From Azolla caroliniana (lineage: Eukaryota; Polypodiophyta), in contig JBHGNT010000001.1 in assembly GCA_043228905.1 (NCBI GenBank), positions 21,700,001 through 21,764,000 of the forward strand: a DNA stretch of 64,000 bases. The letters run 5' to 3'. The translations under genes were made by a program, and so were the position numbers. Below the pieces are notes generated by a model. It saw nothing but the letters and a program-made list of their open reading frames with translations. It had not been told where the DNA came from and made no database searches. Positions 22,065-32,177 of this stretch are shown here, piece after piece (positions within the stretch are counted from its first letter, which is position 1; every line of letters starts with the position of its first letter).

Positions 22065-22265
22065 TCGATTTAGGGCTTCAAAATCTACCTTGCGTTTGAG
22101 GAACCGTGGGGCAAAGATGGCTGCGGATGAAAATGCTCATAACTTATCGCCATGGTAACGGAATTCAGTAAATGAACATTCTTTAGAAAGATCTTTGGAA
22201 GAGCTTTCCAACGAGCTATAGAATGTAGAAAATGATAGCCGAAATGAATGTAGAGAGAGACAGAC

Positions 22266-22560
22266 AGACAGATCCGGCGACCTCTCACATCAACACCTTT
22301 AGTCGGGTGTTATACGAACTCTCCTCCCAACGGATTAACTTTGAAGAAGAAGTGAAAGCCCTTGCCCTACTTTCGAGCTTGCCGGCAAACTGGGAGGTAT
22401 TCTACACGACATTTGCCAACAGTTGGCCGAAGCTAAACTTGGACAAAACGATCGGCAAAATCCTCAAAGAGGACATTCAGCAAAAATCGATGGGACTCAC
22501 CATTGATGACTCGGTAGAAGACCACGACTCGACTGAACAAGCCGGAAGAACCAACTGAAG
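22266..22560 (+). pseudogene. P gag, second part
   Basis: Resumes at about 22272 (DPATSHINTFSRVLYELSS), continuing the capsid begun at 12360 through LALLSSLPANWEVFYTTFAN and QQKSMGLTIDDS. The L1m insertion point is between the residues KMR (12628) and this segment. A diverged sister copy of the same gag block lies at 53878-54075. Confidence 0.78.
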
Positions 22561-23300
22561 AACTAGTCAATCGAGAAGGAGGATTGACAATCGATAGCGG
22601 TCGAAGTCAAAGAATAGTTGATGAAGTGCTTTCTACACCCATTGCAGAAAGTCTGGTCATGATCCCTCGAACTGTTGGTTGATCAAGAAGAAGGAGAGCG
22701 GTCGGCGATTTGAGCGGAATCCAAGACAATCCAACTCGAACCTTCCAAACACTGGCAACCAAGTTAATGTTGTCGAATCCCGATTGAGAGAAATCCTCTC
22801 ATTCGAGGAATCATCGACTGGTGAAGTGTTATATAATGCGCAAGATGCACAGACGTGGCTACTAGATTCCGGAGCCACATTTCATGTAACCCCACCGAAT
22901 GGTTTTCAAACTATTCGTCCGGAGTTAGCGGCACGGTCCTACTAGGCAATGGGCAGGAATGCAAAATCGTGGGAATCAGTGATGTATCAATTCGATCTCC
23001 AAATGGAAATACAATCATCTTGCACCAAGTTCGGCACGTGCTCGTGTTGAAAAGGATTCTGGTCTCCATCGACATGCTAGCCGAAGACGGGTACCGCACG
23101 ACTCTCATGGAGTCGACATGGATGATCAGCCAAGGAAATCTGAAAATCGGGAATGGATATAGGTACAAGAACTTGTATCCACTAATAGTGATCAATCCAG
23201 AAGGGGTCATGCACATAGCCGAATCGGGGGACTCGAACCTATGGCATGGCCAACTCAGCCATATGTCACAAGCCGGATTGGACTAGCTAATACTGACTGA
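22561..23300 (+). pseudogene. P protease and pre-integrase
   Basis: Frame 22679-22945 carries the copia protease active site WLLDSGATFHVTP with intact D-S-G. After a shift, 22855-23286 carries IILHQVRHVLVLKRILVSID and the pre-integrase end LWHGQLSHMSQAGLD. The frame change near 22900 inactivates it. Confidence 0.8.
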
Positions 23301-24577
23301 CTACATCCCGAAACTCCAGACAAAGAAAATATTTTGTGAGCATTATCATTACGGGAAACAAACCCGAAGTCCGCACTCTCTCCATTACGAGATGGTACGA
23401 CAACCTCTAGAGTTGGTCCACACAGATATATGTGGTCCAATGCTCGAATGGTCCCTAGGAGGCTCCCCATACTTCATCACATTCGTAGATGATTATACAC
23501 GGAACGTCAGGGCCTACTCAATTAGGTCGAACGATGAAGCACTTGAGGTCTTCACTCAATGGTTAGTCGAAGTGGAGAACCGGTTGGGACACCGTGTGAA
23601 GACACTTCGATCTGACAACGGAGGTGAATATACCTCTTGAGCCTTCAAACAATACTTGTCCGACAATGGGATCCGGCACCAAAAGACCGTTCCTTATACT
23701 CCCATGCAAAATGACGTGGCGGAACAGATGAACCGGACTCCAGGAGAGGGTGACGACAATGCTCCAGCACTCTAGACTAAAGCTAGAATTCTAGGTCGAA
23801 GCATTACAGATCACAATATACTTGATCAATCTGTCGTGGTCGAGAGCAATAAGGCTTGAGGTGCCACAAGCACTATGGTCAGGCAAACAACCGACCTGCA
23901 ATAAGCTCTATATATTCGGATGCGAAGCTTATGCATTCATCCCCAAGGACAAAATGAATAAGTTGGCACCCCATGCACTTAAGTGTATATTTCTCAGTTA
24001 TGGAACTGATGGGGAATTAAGTTATTAGCTATGGAACCCAGAGAACCAAAAACTAATCCAGAGTAGTGACGTAGTCTTTAATGAAGACTCGAATCTCTCT
24101 TAACGGAACCACCCGAACGCAGTTAGCAAAAAGGTTTCCTTTGAAATCAACAGAGATATTGTAGAAGGAACGACCTTGCATGCCAAGCTGGCAATTCGAC
24201 AAACAGTCGAAGAAAGCCAAGCAAGAAATCACTCTACCGAATCTGAATCGGCAAGAGGTCCACTAGTCGAAATTGATTCGACTACGAGATTGATGGGAGG
24301 TGACAACAACAGAGTCGACACGACCTTCTCGCCCAAATAGGCTAACGTGCCCAGAGGCTGAACCGCACCAAACAAGGCACCAACCACTCTATCAATCACT
24401 CCCGAAAAAGGGAAAGATGGCTCGACATCATCCCACTGCATGGGCGAGTTTTCCAACAGGACTCCTGAAGATGGTTCAAGTAATACCAATAGGCTGACCG
24501 AGCCGATTGAAGAAAGCAAACCAAAATCAGCACCCAAGAGATATAGACGAGTCTGAAGGCCGACAAAGTTTTACCAA
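23301..24577 (+). pseudogene. P integrase and linker
   Basis: Frame 23392-23640 contains ELVHTDICGPMLEW and FITFVDDYTRN, then LRSDNGGEYTS: first and second catalytic Asp in the expected HTDICGP and SDNGGEY settings. A stop follows at 23638. Frame 23822-24028 gives the integrase C-terminal block FGCEAYAFIPKDKMNKL and CIFLSYGTDGE. The linker to RT (24060-24577) is broken. Confidence 0.8.
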
Positions 24578-24869
24578 TTGGGCCTCGACTACGTCAACTA
24601 CACAGACGCAGGCGAACCAAGTTCTTACGAAGAAGCTTTAACCTCGCGGTACGCCGACACATGGCCACCAGCCATGAAATCCGAGATGAACTCGATTCAT
24701 CAAAATCAAACATGGGTGCTGGTCGAACTACCAGCTAAAAGGAAGCCGCTACCCTGCAAATGGGTCTTCAGATACAAATATGTATCCAATTCGGAGAGGC
24801 CCAAATATAAAGCTCGGCTTGTCACCAAAGGATTAAAACAAGAATATGGGGTCAACTACAACGAGATAT
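24578..24869 (+). pseudogene. P reverse transcriptase, N-terminal part
   Basis: Encodes SYEEALTSRYADTWPPAMKS, then NQTWVLVELPAKRKPLPCKW and KARLVTKGLKQEYGVNYNE, the fingers of copia RT. It ends at 24869 where the Q LTR begins. The next recognisable RT residues are at 38355, about 80 residues further on in a normal copia RT. Confidence 0.82.
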
Positions 24870-25339
24870 TGTCAATGTTAACATGCGGAAGCATTAGACA
24901 GAACCGACTGAGCCGGATAGCAACAGAGAATAAGATGAAGGTTTAATGGTGAAGCTTAATACATAGAGAGTATACGCGGGAGAGACACAGAGAGCAGAAC
25001 GTAAATGTAGATTCAAAAATAATAAAAACACTTTGTACATAGAGTGTGCTCAGAGAGCACTTTTATACAAGTCCATAAAGGACTGACAGAAGTACTGACA
25101 GGTACTTCAATATTCCTACGTGCGACTAACACTAACTACGAGACCATGATTACCTAGTAGTCTAGGCTACTACTAGGCTTCCGGTTCACACTCGAATCCG
25201 GCTCTCTGATCCGTCTCCCCGATCTGGCCAATTGTATCTAGATACCGACCCGGCTCATCCTTTCGGATATCATCCGGATACTGATCCGACTCTGACTTAT
25301 TCAGCCGATCCGGATCTGATTGAGCTTGCCTACTCAATA
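24870..25339 (-). repeat. Q 3' LTR
   Basis: 470 bp, TGTCAATGTTAAC to ACTCAATA in + orientation. On the minus strand it begins TATTGAG (TGTTGAG in relatives) right after the purine tract CTTGAGGGGGAC. A TATA box TATAAAAG on the minus strand near 25060 and an AG-rich block near 24980-25000 match the partner LTR at 37988. Confidence 0.85.
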
Positions 25340-25683
25340 GTCCCCCTCAAGTTCAACTTGAGGTCGGATCATGGTGTTAGTGTCTGCAGTATCCGGTCCT
25401 TTCCTCCGGCTCCTTTTGACGTCCTCCAGCCTTGCTTGTGCTCCTCCTCTGGTCCGGTTCCACTTCCCGCGACCCGTTCGGTATTGCGCACCTCGACCTC
25501 CTTGGTCAGCTTGTCTGCTCAACGGGCCCATTTCAGCTCCTTTGTTGTTTTGACTCTGGCGCTTGTCGATCCATCGGTTCCTCCTTGTCAGTGTCGACTT
25601 CCGTTGCCGTCTCGTTCGGTTGGCCTTTAGTTAATCCGGATTCTCTGATTCTTGAACCGAATCAGCTTCCTCCAATTCGTTCT

Positions 25684-25998
25684 AGCTCTTGTCCGAATCG
25701 GTCGCTCCCGATTTGTTCCCGCTCTTGTCCAAGTTGGTGTTCTCCAACTCGTCTCCCAGTTTTAGGCCCTTCACCACATCAGACCATGTCGGGGTCTTGG
25801 CCTTCTCCTTTCGGTCGGCTTTGTCCTTCTTGATTCTGTCGCCGCTACTGCTTGCTCCGACTTGTTCGTATGTGTCGACTCCCTTCGTCGACTCAACTTC
25901 CTTTTTCCTCTTATCTCCCCCTTTGTTGGTTCTTCCCTTTCAGGTTCCTTGCCTTTGCCTTTGAACATTCTCCCCCTCAAGTGCGGCACATCGAGATG
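25684..25998 (-). CDS. Extra reading frame downstream of Q pol
   Basis: In frame with RNase H but separated from it by one TAG (25999-26001). It begins HLDVPHLRGRM and is Lys/Glu/Arg-rich. After one shift it ends with a block like KKDKADRKEKAKTPTWSDVV and VKGLKLGDELENTN. The same block closes the equivalent frame of element T (44725-45057), where the TAG position reads CAG. The first residues (LRG) are encoded by a purine tract that ends pol in ordinary copia elements. A second purine tract lies about 630 bases further on, at the LTR. Product and function unknown; conservation between two diverged elements supports coding. Confidence 0.5.
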
Positions 25999-27783
25999 CT
26001 AAATACCAAGCATTTCGGTGAAGTGTTGCAACTTGTCCGATCCGAGCGGTTTGGTGAAGATGTCGGCAACCTGTCGATCCATCTGAACATACCGAAGTTC
26101 GACTTCACCGCTCAGGACCCGCTCACGGACAAAGTGATAATGCACTTCTATGTGCTTTGTTCGAGCATGGAATACAGGATTCTTGGCGAGCTGTATGTTG
26201 CTCATGTTGTCACGGTGGATCGGGATCGGGGTCGGCACCTCAATCCAGAGGTCACGCAGTAGTCGTCGAAGCCAGATGGCTTCACAGGTGGCATTGGTAG
26301 TGCCCCAGTATTCAGCCTCAGTGCTCGAAAGGGCCATTGTTGGCTGCTTTTTGCTGCTCCATGCAACAACTGTGCTACCAAGAGAAAACATGTAACCGGA
26401 GGTGGATCGACGATCCGATGCATCACCAGCCCAATCGGCATCGATATATCCGACTAGCTTCCCAGCTATACCGTGTCATTATAACAGTCACCGATCCTTC
26501 TTGCCGCTAACATACCAGAGTATCCGGTGTGCGCACTGAAGGAGCTCAACGGTCGGCTTTTGCATGAACTAGTTGATCACTCCGACCGGGTAACTGATGT
26601 TGGGTCGAGTGATTGTCAGGTATATAAGGCTTCCAACAATTTTTCGGAATCGTTTCTCATCACAAGCCGATCCGGAGTCAGGACATAGCTTCAAGTTCCG
26701 GTCCAGGGGTGTACAGATCGGTCGGCATTCCGTCATGCCGAACTTGTACAACATATTCAACATATAATGGCGTTGTGAGAGGAATATGCCATTGGGGGTT
26801 CGGATCACCTCGATCCCAAGAAAATAATGAAGGTCCCCCAGGTCCTTCATTTCAAATGTGTCTGACAGTTGGGACTTCACTCGGCCAATTTCAACGAGTC
26901 TGAGTTCGGTGATGACTAAATCATCTACATAAAGCAAAATACAAACCGGACCATCCGAACCTTGCCGGATGAACAACAATGAGTCAGATTTAGAGGTGAC
27001 AAACCCCATCTTACACAACCGGTGCATGATCTTCACATTCCAAGCTCGGGGGGCTTGTTTCAGACCATAAAGCGATTTCTTAAGCCGACACACCGCTGAC
27101 TTGTTCATCTCCGACTTAAAACCGGGAGGTTGGATCATATAGATCCGTTCTTCAAGGTCACCTTGGAGAAACGCATTCTTCACGTTCATCTGGTGAAGAT
27201 GCCACCCCCTTGCCGCAGCAACCACCAATACCACACAAACCGTCGTCATCTTCACTACCAGAGTGAAGGTCTCCTCGTAGTTGATTCCGTGGGTCTGTGT
27301 GTATCCCTTCGCCACTAACAAGGCCTTGTACCGGTTAACTGAACCGTCAGCGTTGTACTTTACCTTGTACACCCATTTGCAACCGATCGGTTTACAGTGT
27401 CGGGGAGGGTCAACGAGGTCCCATGTGTCGTTGGCATTGAGTGCCCGCATTTCTTCTTTCATAGCGGCACGCCAATTTGCGTCCATTGTCGCTTCAGCGT
27501 AGCTCTTGGGCTCACGCACTTCTACCACTTTGGCCATGTACGCATAGTGATGTGCCATGTACTCATTGTACCTGTACCGCGTAACGGGGTTCTTCTGGCG
27601 GGAAGACCGGCGTAACTTGTCATCACCCAGTTTGGGGCCCTTCTTGGCCGGTTCGGACTTCGTTCCCGAAGATCCGCCTTCATCATTTCCGGAGTCGTAT
27701 TCGCTCCGATCCGACTCAACATTGTTGGTTTCGTATTCCGACATTTTCTGCCTCCCTTTCTCTTTGCACGTGAACCGTCTCAT
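25999..27783 (-). pseudogene. Q reverse transcriptase and RNase H
   Basis: RT frame 26569-27783 (404 codons) contains YAEATMDANWRAAMKEEMRA, then KWVYKVKYNADGSVNRYKAL, FLQGDLEERIYMIQPPGFKS, KKSLYGLKQAPRAWNVK and catalytic ILLYVDDLVI. RNase H frame 25999-26391 has [11 protein letters not shown], then [15 protein letters not shown] and [16 protein letters not shown]. The two are joined through stops at 26391-26569. The frame's 5' end (27783) is the linker in which R is inserted. Close to intact but not expressible as one polyprotein. Confidence 0.87.
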
Positions 27784-27798
27784 CGGTTCCTTGCGCGG

Positions 27799-28822
27799 TG
27801 TCGTGAAGATCCGTCACTACGCGCGGATCGTGAGGCGGAACCGTCGGGGTTCTGAACCGGAAGGATTTAGAGTCGATACAAGCTTTGGCAAGAAAGTACT
27901 TAAGATAGATTGGGAAAGAGAGAAGTTGAGATTACACAATTGATTTGATAACGAGTTTCTTCCTCTTAATTTTCATACAAAAAAAAACTGTGTTTTTCTC
28001 CTCCCCCTTCCCTCTTTTATAGATGCTCTCATGCATATGATACATGTGAGGGTACAAGACATGCATAAATTGCATGTTTGCCATTTGGCGCTTAAGTATT
28101 ACATGTCACTCATTTTAGCACTCATGGATGAGAATTTACATGTAAAAGTACAATGATAGAAATATAATTTCAACTAAATACTATGGCTTAATGGTAAGCC
28201 ATTTGACTCCTAACTTGGAGGTGCAAGGTTTGAATCCATACTTGCCCTCCTTGTATATGTAAATATGTATATATTTTTATATATTTATTTTATCTAGTCG
28301 CCGGTTCGCCGGATACCGGTGCCGCCGCCGGATGCCGACGCCGACGCCTGATGCCGAATACCGGTGCCGCCGCCGGATACCGGTGCCGCATGCCACCGCC
28401 GGATTGCGGTCGGATGCCGTCGGATCACCGGCTCCATCGCCGGTCCGGTTTTGGTTGGCCAAAACCCTTTTCGAGTAGCTAGCCACCTCCACTCTAAGTT
28501 CAAGTTACCTTGAACTCTCTATGCTCCACACATAGACACAAAGATAATATCTTTTGGTCCACCTTATATATGATGAGAGCCGTATTTGTCGTGCCTATGT
28601 GGGATATCTCACAATTTTCTCTTTTCTATTTACAAACTTTATACCCTCATATCTTGACATTTAGTTGTCCATTTCTCGTGTAATAAAGTGCATTCGAAAC
28701 CTCCATCATTTTGTACTTAGATATTAAAAATGTTATCTTCACAATTATTGTATTACATGATTCATACTCGATTTTGTACGTTTTATGGGATTTTCACACT
28801 ATTGCCGAAAATCTTCACGACA
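27799..28822 (-). repeat. R 3' LTR
   Basis: 1024 bp, TGTCGTGAAGAT to ATCTTCACGACA: the first and last 12 bases are perfect inverted repeats. A TATA-like ATATATAAGG is on the minus strand near 28568. It contains a tRNA-like block at 28183-28256 that the related N2 LTR lacks. It lacks an 18-bp segment (ending CTAACCAT) present in the partner LTR near 34700. Confidence 0.92.
28183..28256 (+). repeat. tRNA-like block in R 3' LTR
   Basis: A-box-like TGGCTTAATGGTAAGCC with a perfect GGCTT/AAGCC D-stem, a CTCC/GGAG anticodon-type stem, and B-box-like GGTTTGAATCC. Partner copy at 34791-34863 reads GGTTCAAATCC. An AT-rich tail follows. The block is absent from the otherwise alignable N2 LTR (61376-62346), so it looks like a tRNA-derived SINE insertion or capture. 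A functional tRNA is unlikely because acceptor and T stems do not pair. Confidence 0.5.
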
Positions 28823-28894
28823 TCCACCCCCACCAAACCGCACGTCCTCCGGTTCGTGCCAAGAAGAGAAGAAGTGAGATTTCGGCTACGATGA
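28823..28894 (-). other. R polypurine tract and 3' UTR
   Basis: Minus strand GGTTTGGTGGGGGTGGA sits directly against the 3' LTR. Upstream lies a block (GCACGAACCGGAGGACGTGC) that also occurs, diverged, in N1 and N2. Confidence 0.8.
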
Positions 28895-30808
28895 TCAATT
28901 AGATTCCTCCATGTCTTCATTTTCATCCGGCCTATTATGTTCATCGTCGAGGTAATCGAGGTCAGGATCCTTGTCTTGTCTTTTCTTGAAAAGCTTTACT
29001 CTTTTTCCCGCAATGGGTACGGCCAACCGTGATCCGTCTAGTTCCGCAAGGTGGTATGTGGCATTATCGTTGGCACTTGTCACCACATACGGCCCGAACC
29101 ATCTTCTTGCGAACTTCCTTGTTGTACTATGTTGATTGTCAAGGGTGCTGTCGTAGACCAAAACCCAATCCCCTTCTTCAATCTTCTTGGGACGAAGTCG
29201 ATGCGTGTTGTCGAACCGAACTTTGTTCTTTACTCGGGCTGCCTTCATCGTCTTTCGCGCTTTTTCTAAATCTTCAGGTCTTCTTTCAAGTTGCCTTATC
29301 CGCGCCGCTAATAACTCTTCTCGGCTCATCTCGTTCTCCCACGGTATCGCTACCCATGAGGCGATCGTCCTTTTGATGGGCATAATCGGCTTTTGTCCAT
29401 ACATAAGCTCCGTCGGCATATACCCTGTCACCGAGCTATGTGTCGTTCTATCGGCCCACAAGGCATAGGGTAATAGTCGTGGCCAATTCCCGACTCGACC
29501 GTTGCATGCCCGTACGATGGCTTTAACGATAGGTCCATGCCCTCACTCGATCTTCCCATTTGCTTCCGGATTGTAGGCAGTCGTGAGGGAGAGCTTCACG
29601 CCTAGTCTTTCGAAGAGCTCCGTCGCTTCGTGCGCGTCCAACTCCCCTCGGTCGGCCACTATCTTCCCTACACATCCATATCGGCAAACAACATCTTCAA
29701 GTAAAAATTTACAAACGGCTGAAGTCGTCTTATTTGTCAAGGCTCGTCCTTCCACTTGATTTGTCAAGTCTTCCCTTGCGAGCGCTAAGTACTTCATTTG
29801 TCCCACTCCCATTGGCATCGAGACTAGATCCACCATCCATTTGAAGTGAATGGTGAGTGGGTATGTCGGCTTTAACTCATCACGATGACGTATATTTGAA
29901 TATACTTGGCAAGTTTCGCATGTGGACACGAAATGGAGTACATCTTTGTACATGCTTGGCCACCAGTACTTCTCCTTCAACTTTTCGAACGTCGCCCATG
30001 TTCCTCTATGACCTGCCCAAGCACTCTCGTGGAATTCGGTCATCAGTGTCTCTTGCTCTTCTTTCTTTACCACCACTCGACGTGGTATTCCTGTCCTTCT
30101 TTTTGGATGTCGCCAAAGGAATCCTCCCTTCAAGAAGTATCGGTAAGCTTTCTTTCGGATTCGTAGGGCCTCCTCCTTTGTCAACGAAGCATCTGTCGTC
30201 AATGTTCTTAGGAATCTACCGATGAGTAACCATTCTCCTTCGTACTCGTTCTCGTTGAAGGCGTGGAGGGATTGCGTGTCTTGGTCTTCCGCCGACAATC
30301 GAGCCATCTTGAAGAAGTCGAGGGCGACATCTTCATCTTCCGAAACCATGTTACTTCCATTTGAAAATCTTGCCCTCGACAGCATGTCAGCCATGGCGTT
30401 CTTCTTCCCTGCGATGTGACGGATCTCTGGGTTTAAAGACTTGATGTAGGCGATCCACCTTAGCATAGCAAGATCTGGGGTCGCACATCCCGAGACCATT
30501 CCGAGAATTGGGAGACAATCTGTCTCTATTATCACTTCTGACCCGATCAGATAATCTTTGTCCGTCTTCACTGCCGACACAATACCCCAAAGTTCCCGTT
30601 TGACTTGGGCATATCTTTGTTGCCGTTCGCTGAGAACCTTTGCTCCGAACCGGACGGCATATCGCGCATTATCTTCACCTTCTTGATTGATGACCCACCC
30701 GATTCCAGTTGGGCTCGTATCTACGGTCACATAAATTGGTTTCCCTTCGGCATAGTCGGCCTTCCTTAGTGCCGGAGCTTCAAGAAGCAGTTTCTTTAAT
30801 CTTCGCAT
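28895..30808 (-). pseudogene. R RNase H and integrase
   Basis: Frame 29543-30808: RNase H starts YVTVDTSPTGIGWVINQ, with ELWG, ETDCLPILG and ADMLSRA supplying the acidic residues. Integrase follows with an H-H-C-C finger (FHESAWAGHRG, CETCQ) and catalytic Asps in WMVDLVSMP and VADRGELDA, then Glu in NPEANGKIE. A single TGA after that Glu (CGA to TGA, a CpG-type change) splits off frame 28895-29461, the C-terminus with RWFGPYVVTSANDNATYHL (GPY/F-type module). No chromodomain was seen; the tail is acidic (DEHNRPDENEDMEESN). Confidence 0.88.
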
Positions 30809-32049
30809 CGCCTCTGTGTGCTCGTCTCGCCATTCGAATCTTCGATCCTTTGAAGCACCTTCTCACAATCTTTCATATGATCCGCAACGAACTTTCTACA
30901 ACCTTCCTTATCTTTCGATTCATCTTTCTCCTCATCCGAACATCCTTTTATCGGAATATCATCCAAGAATGGCATCGTGATGTCCGGAATGCAATCCTTC
31001 AAGACTTTATTCATGGCATTCACCATATGAGCCACCGAGTTCGTTGCGCCTTGGGGTAAGGTACACATCCGCACAAGCCCGATCGGAGTCCTCATGGTTG
31101 TAATGTCCCGACTGTCGATCGCCAATTGGAATTGGTCATATCCGGAGTAGAGATCGCCAATGGAGTAGATGGACCGGCCCGCAAACGCTTCAGCAAATTC
31201 GTCCACGCTCGGACCGATTCCGGCATTTCGAATTGTCACCTTGTTGACGGGTTGAAGATCTTGGATGAATCGCAATGATCCATTCTTCTTCGGCACCGTG
31301 AACCACCTATTGGAATAAGGAGCATTCGACGGTTCTAGAATTCCCATACTCACCTTCTCCTTTAAGAGCTCGATCAGCTTCGGAAGGTGTGCTCTCGGAA
31401 CCGGTATCGGTTTCAAATTCCAAGGCACATGAGGCACCGTGAAGATCACCATTGGCTCTATAACCTTTGGGTCGGCGCATCCGATTTCTCGTGGGAAGAA
31501 TGCAAAAGCCTTCCCATGTCTCTCAAGCATATCGCGAAACATTCGCTCCTCTTCAGGGAGAAGGAAATCCTCCTTTCCAACTCGTAGCTTCCCCTTCGTC
31601 TCTTTGGTGAAGTCATGACCTATCTTCTTCGGATCTCTTAAGCTTGGATCGTTAGCGACTTCCTTCATCTTTTGCCAGCTATCTTCCGGTAGCGGAACCG
31701 CAACTGGCTTGATCTTCTTATCCACTGTTTTATATTTCGTGTTGATGTCAGCTTCATTAATCGAGATGCCACGACGGTATTCATCGATGATAGCGTACAT
31801 GTTGACGGAGTTAACCGAAATCACACGTTGGTTGTGAAGATAGCTCAAGTCCACGACGTCCTCGATTTCGCCGATGGTGTTGTTAAATGAGGCTTCTTCC
31901 ATAATATGAGTCACGAACTCTCCTTCTTCTATTATGTTCTCTTCTTTCAGCATCTTCTCGAATTCTTGTATCCGGCGCTTGTGCTTCTTGTCGGGTAGTA
32001 CTAGTTTACATGCGCCACTAGATGTGACACATGTTGCTTCTCCTTGCAA
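30796..32049 (-). CDS. R reverse transcriptase
   Basis: 417 codons. RT blocks: VSMGILEPSNAPYSNRWFTV, PKKNGSLRFIQDLQPVNKVT, IYSIGDLYSGYDQFQLAID and TPIGLVRMCTLPQGATNSVA, with catalytic MPFLDDIPIKG. The palm reads L-D-D-I rather than Y-V-D-D, and the following P-I-K-G is a style I associate with fungal Ty3-type elements. The upstream part (32049 inward) is a linker after protease. The downstream RNase H is in another frame overlapping by 13 bases (30796-30808), which is a frameshift or a programmed one; I cannot tell which. Confidence 0.88.
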   Translation of the reverse strand: MQGEATCVTSSGACKLVLPDKKHKRRIQEFEKMLKEENIIEEGEFVTHIMEEASFNNTIGEIEDVVDLSYLHNQRVISVNSVNMYAIIDEYRRGISINEADINTKYKTVDKKIKPVAVPLPEDSWQKMKEVANDPSLRDPKKIGHDFTKETKGKLRVGKEDFLLPEEERMFRDMLERHGKAFAFFPREIGCADPKVIEPMVIFTVPHVPWNLKPIPVPRAHLPKLIELLKEKVSMGILEPSNAPYSNRWFTVPKKNGSLRFIQDLQPVNKVTIRNAGIGPSVDEFAEAFAGRSIYSIGDLYSGYDQFQLAIDSRDITTMRTPIGLVRMCTLPQGATNSVAHMVNAMNKVLKDCIPDITMPFLDDIPIKGCSDEEKDESKDKEGCRKFVADHMKDCEKVLQRIEDSNGETSTQRRCED

Positions 32050-32177
32050 TCCACGCGCTCTTCTTTCTTGTGGGGTCTTGTGATTGCTCGGACTATTTGT
32101 GCCCCATGCTTCAATAGTCCGCTCTAAAAATCCGAGGATTCGCCTCCGAGACTATCTCGATTCCTTTCATGATTGGC

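Larger units (their letters stand above)
12626..22265 (-). mobile_element. LINE L1m (two ORFs), interrupted by N1
   Basis: Minus-strand non-LTR retrotransposon of about 4.4 kb without N1. From the right it has ORF1 (coiled coil plus RNA-binding region, 21163-22064), endonuclease (19879-21087), reverse transcriptase (13401-14680) and a C-terminal zinc-finger region (12692-13400). The 3' end is a hairpin (12661-12676) and a tetranucleotide tail (12626-12643) in place of poly(A). It sits inside P gag. N1 splits ORF2 with a perfect 4-bp duplication and the frame is restored without it. The clade is unassigned; the tail and RT blocks look less like plant L1 than RTE- or L2-type elements. Confidence 0.85.

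Noticed and set aside
28183-28256. Genuine tRNA gene
   Set aside because: D-stem and boxes look right, but acceptor and T stems do not pair and the block lies in both LTRs of an element.
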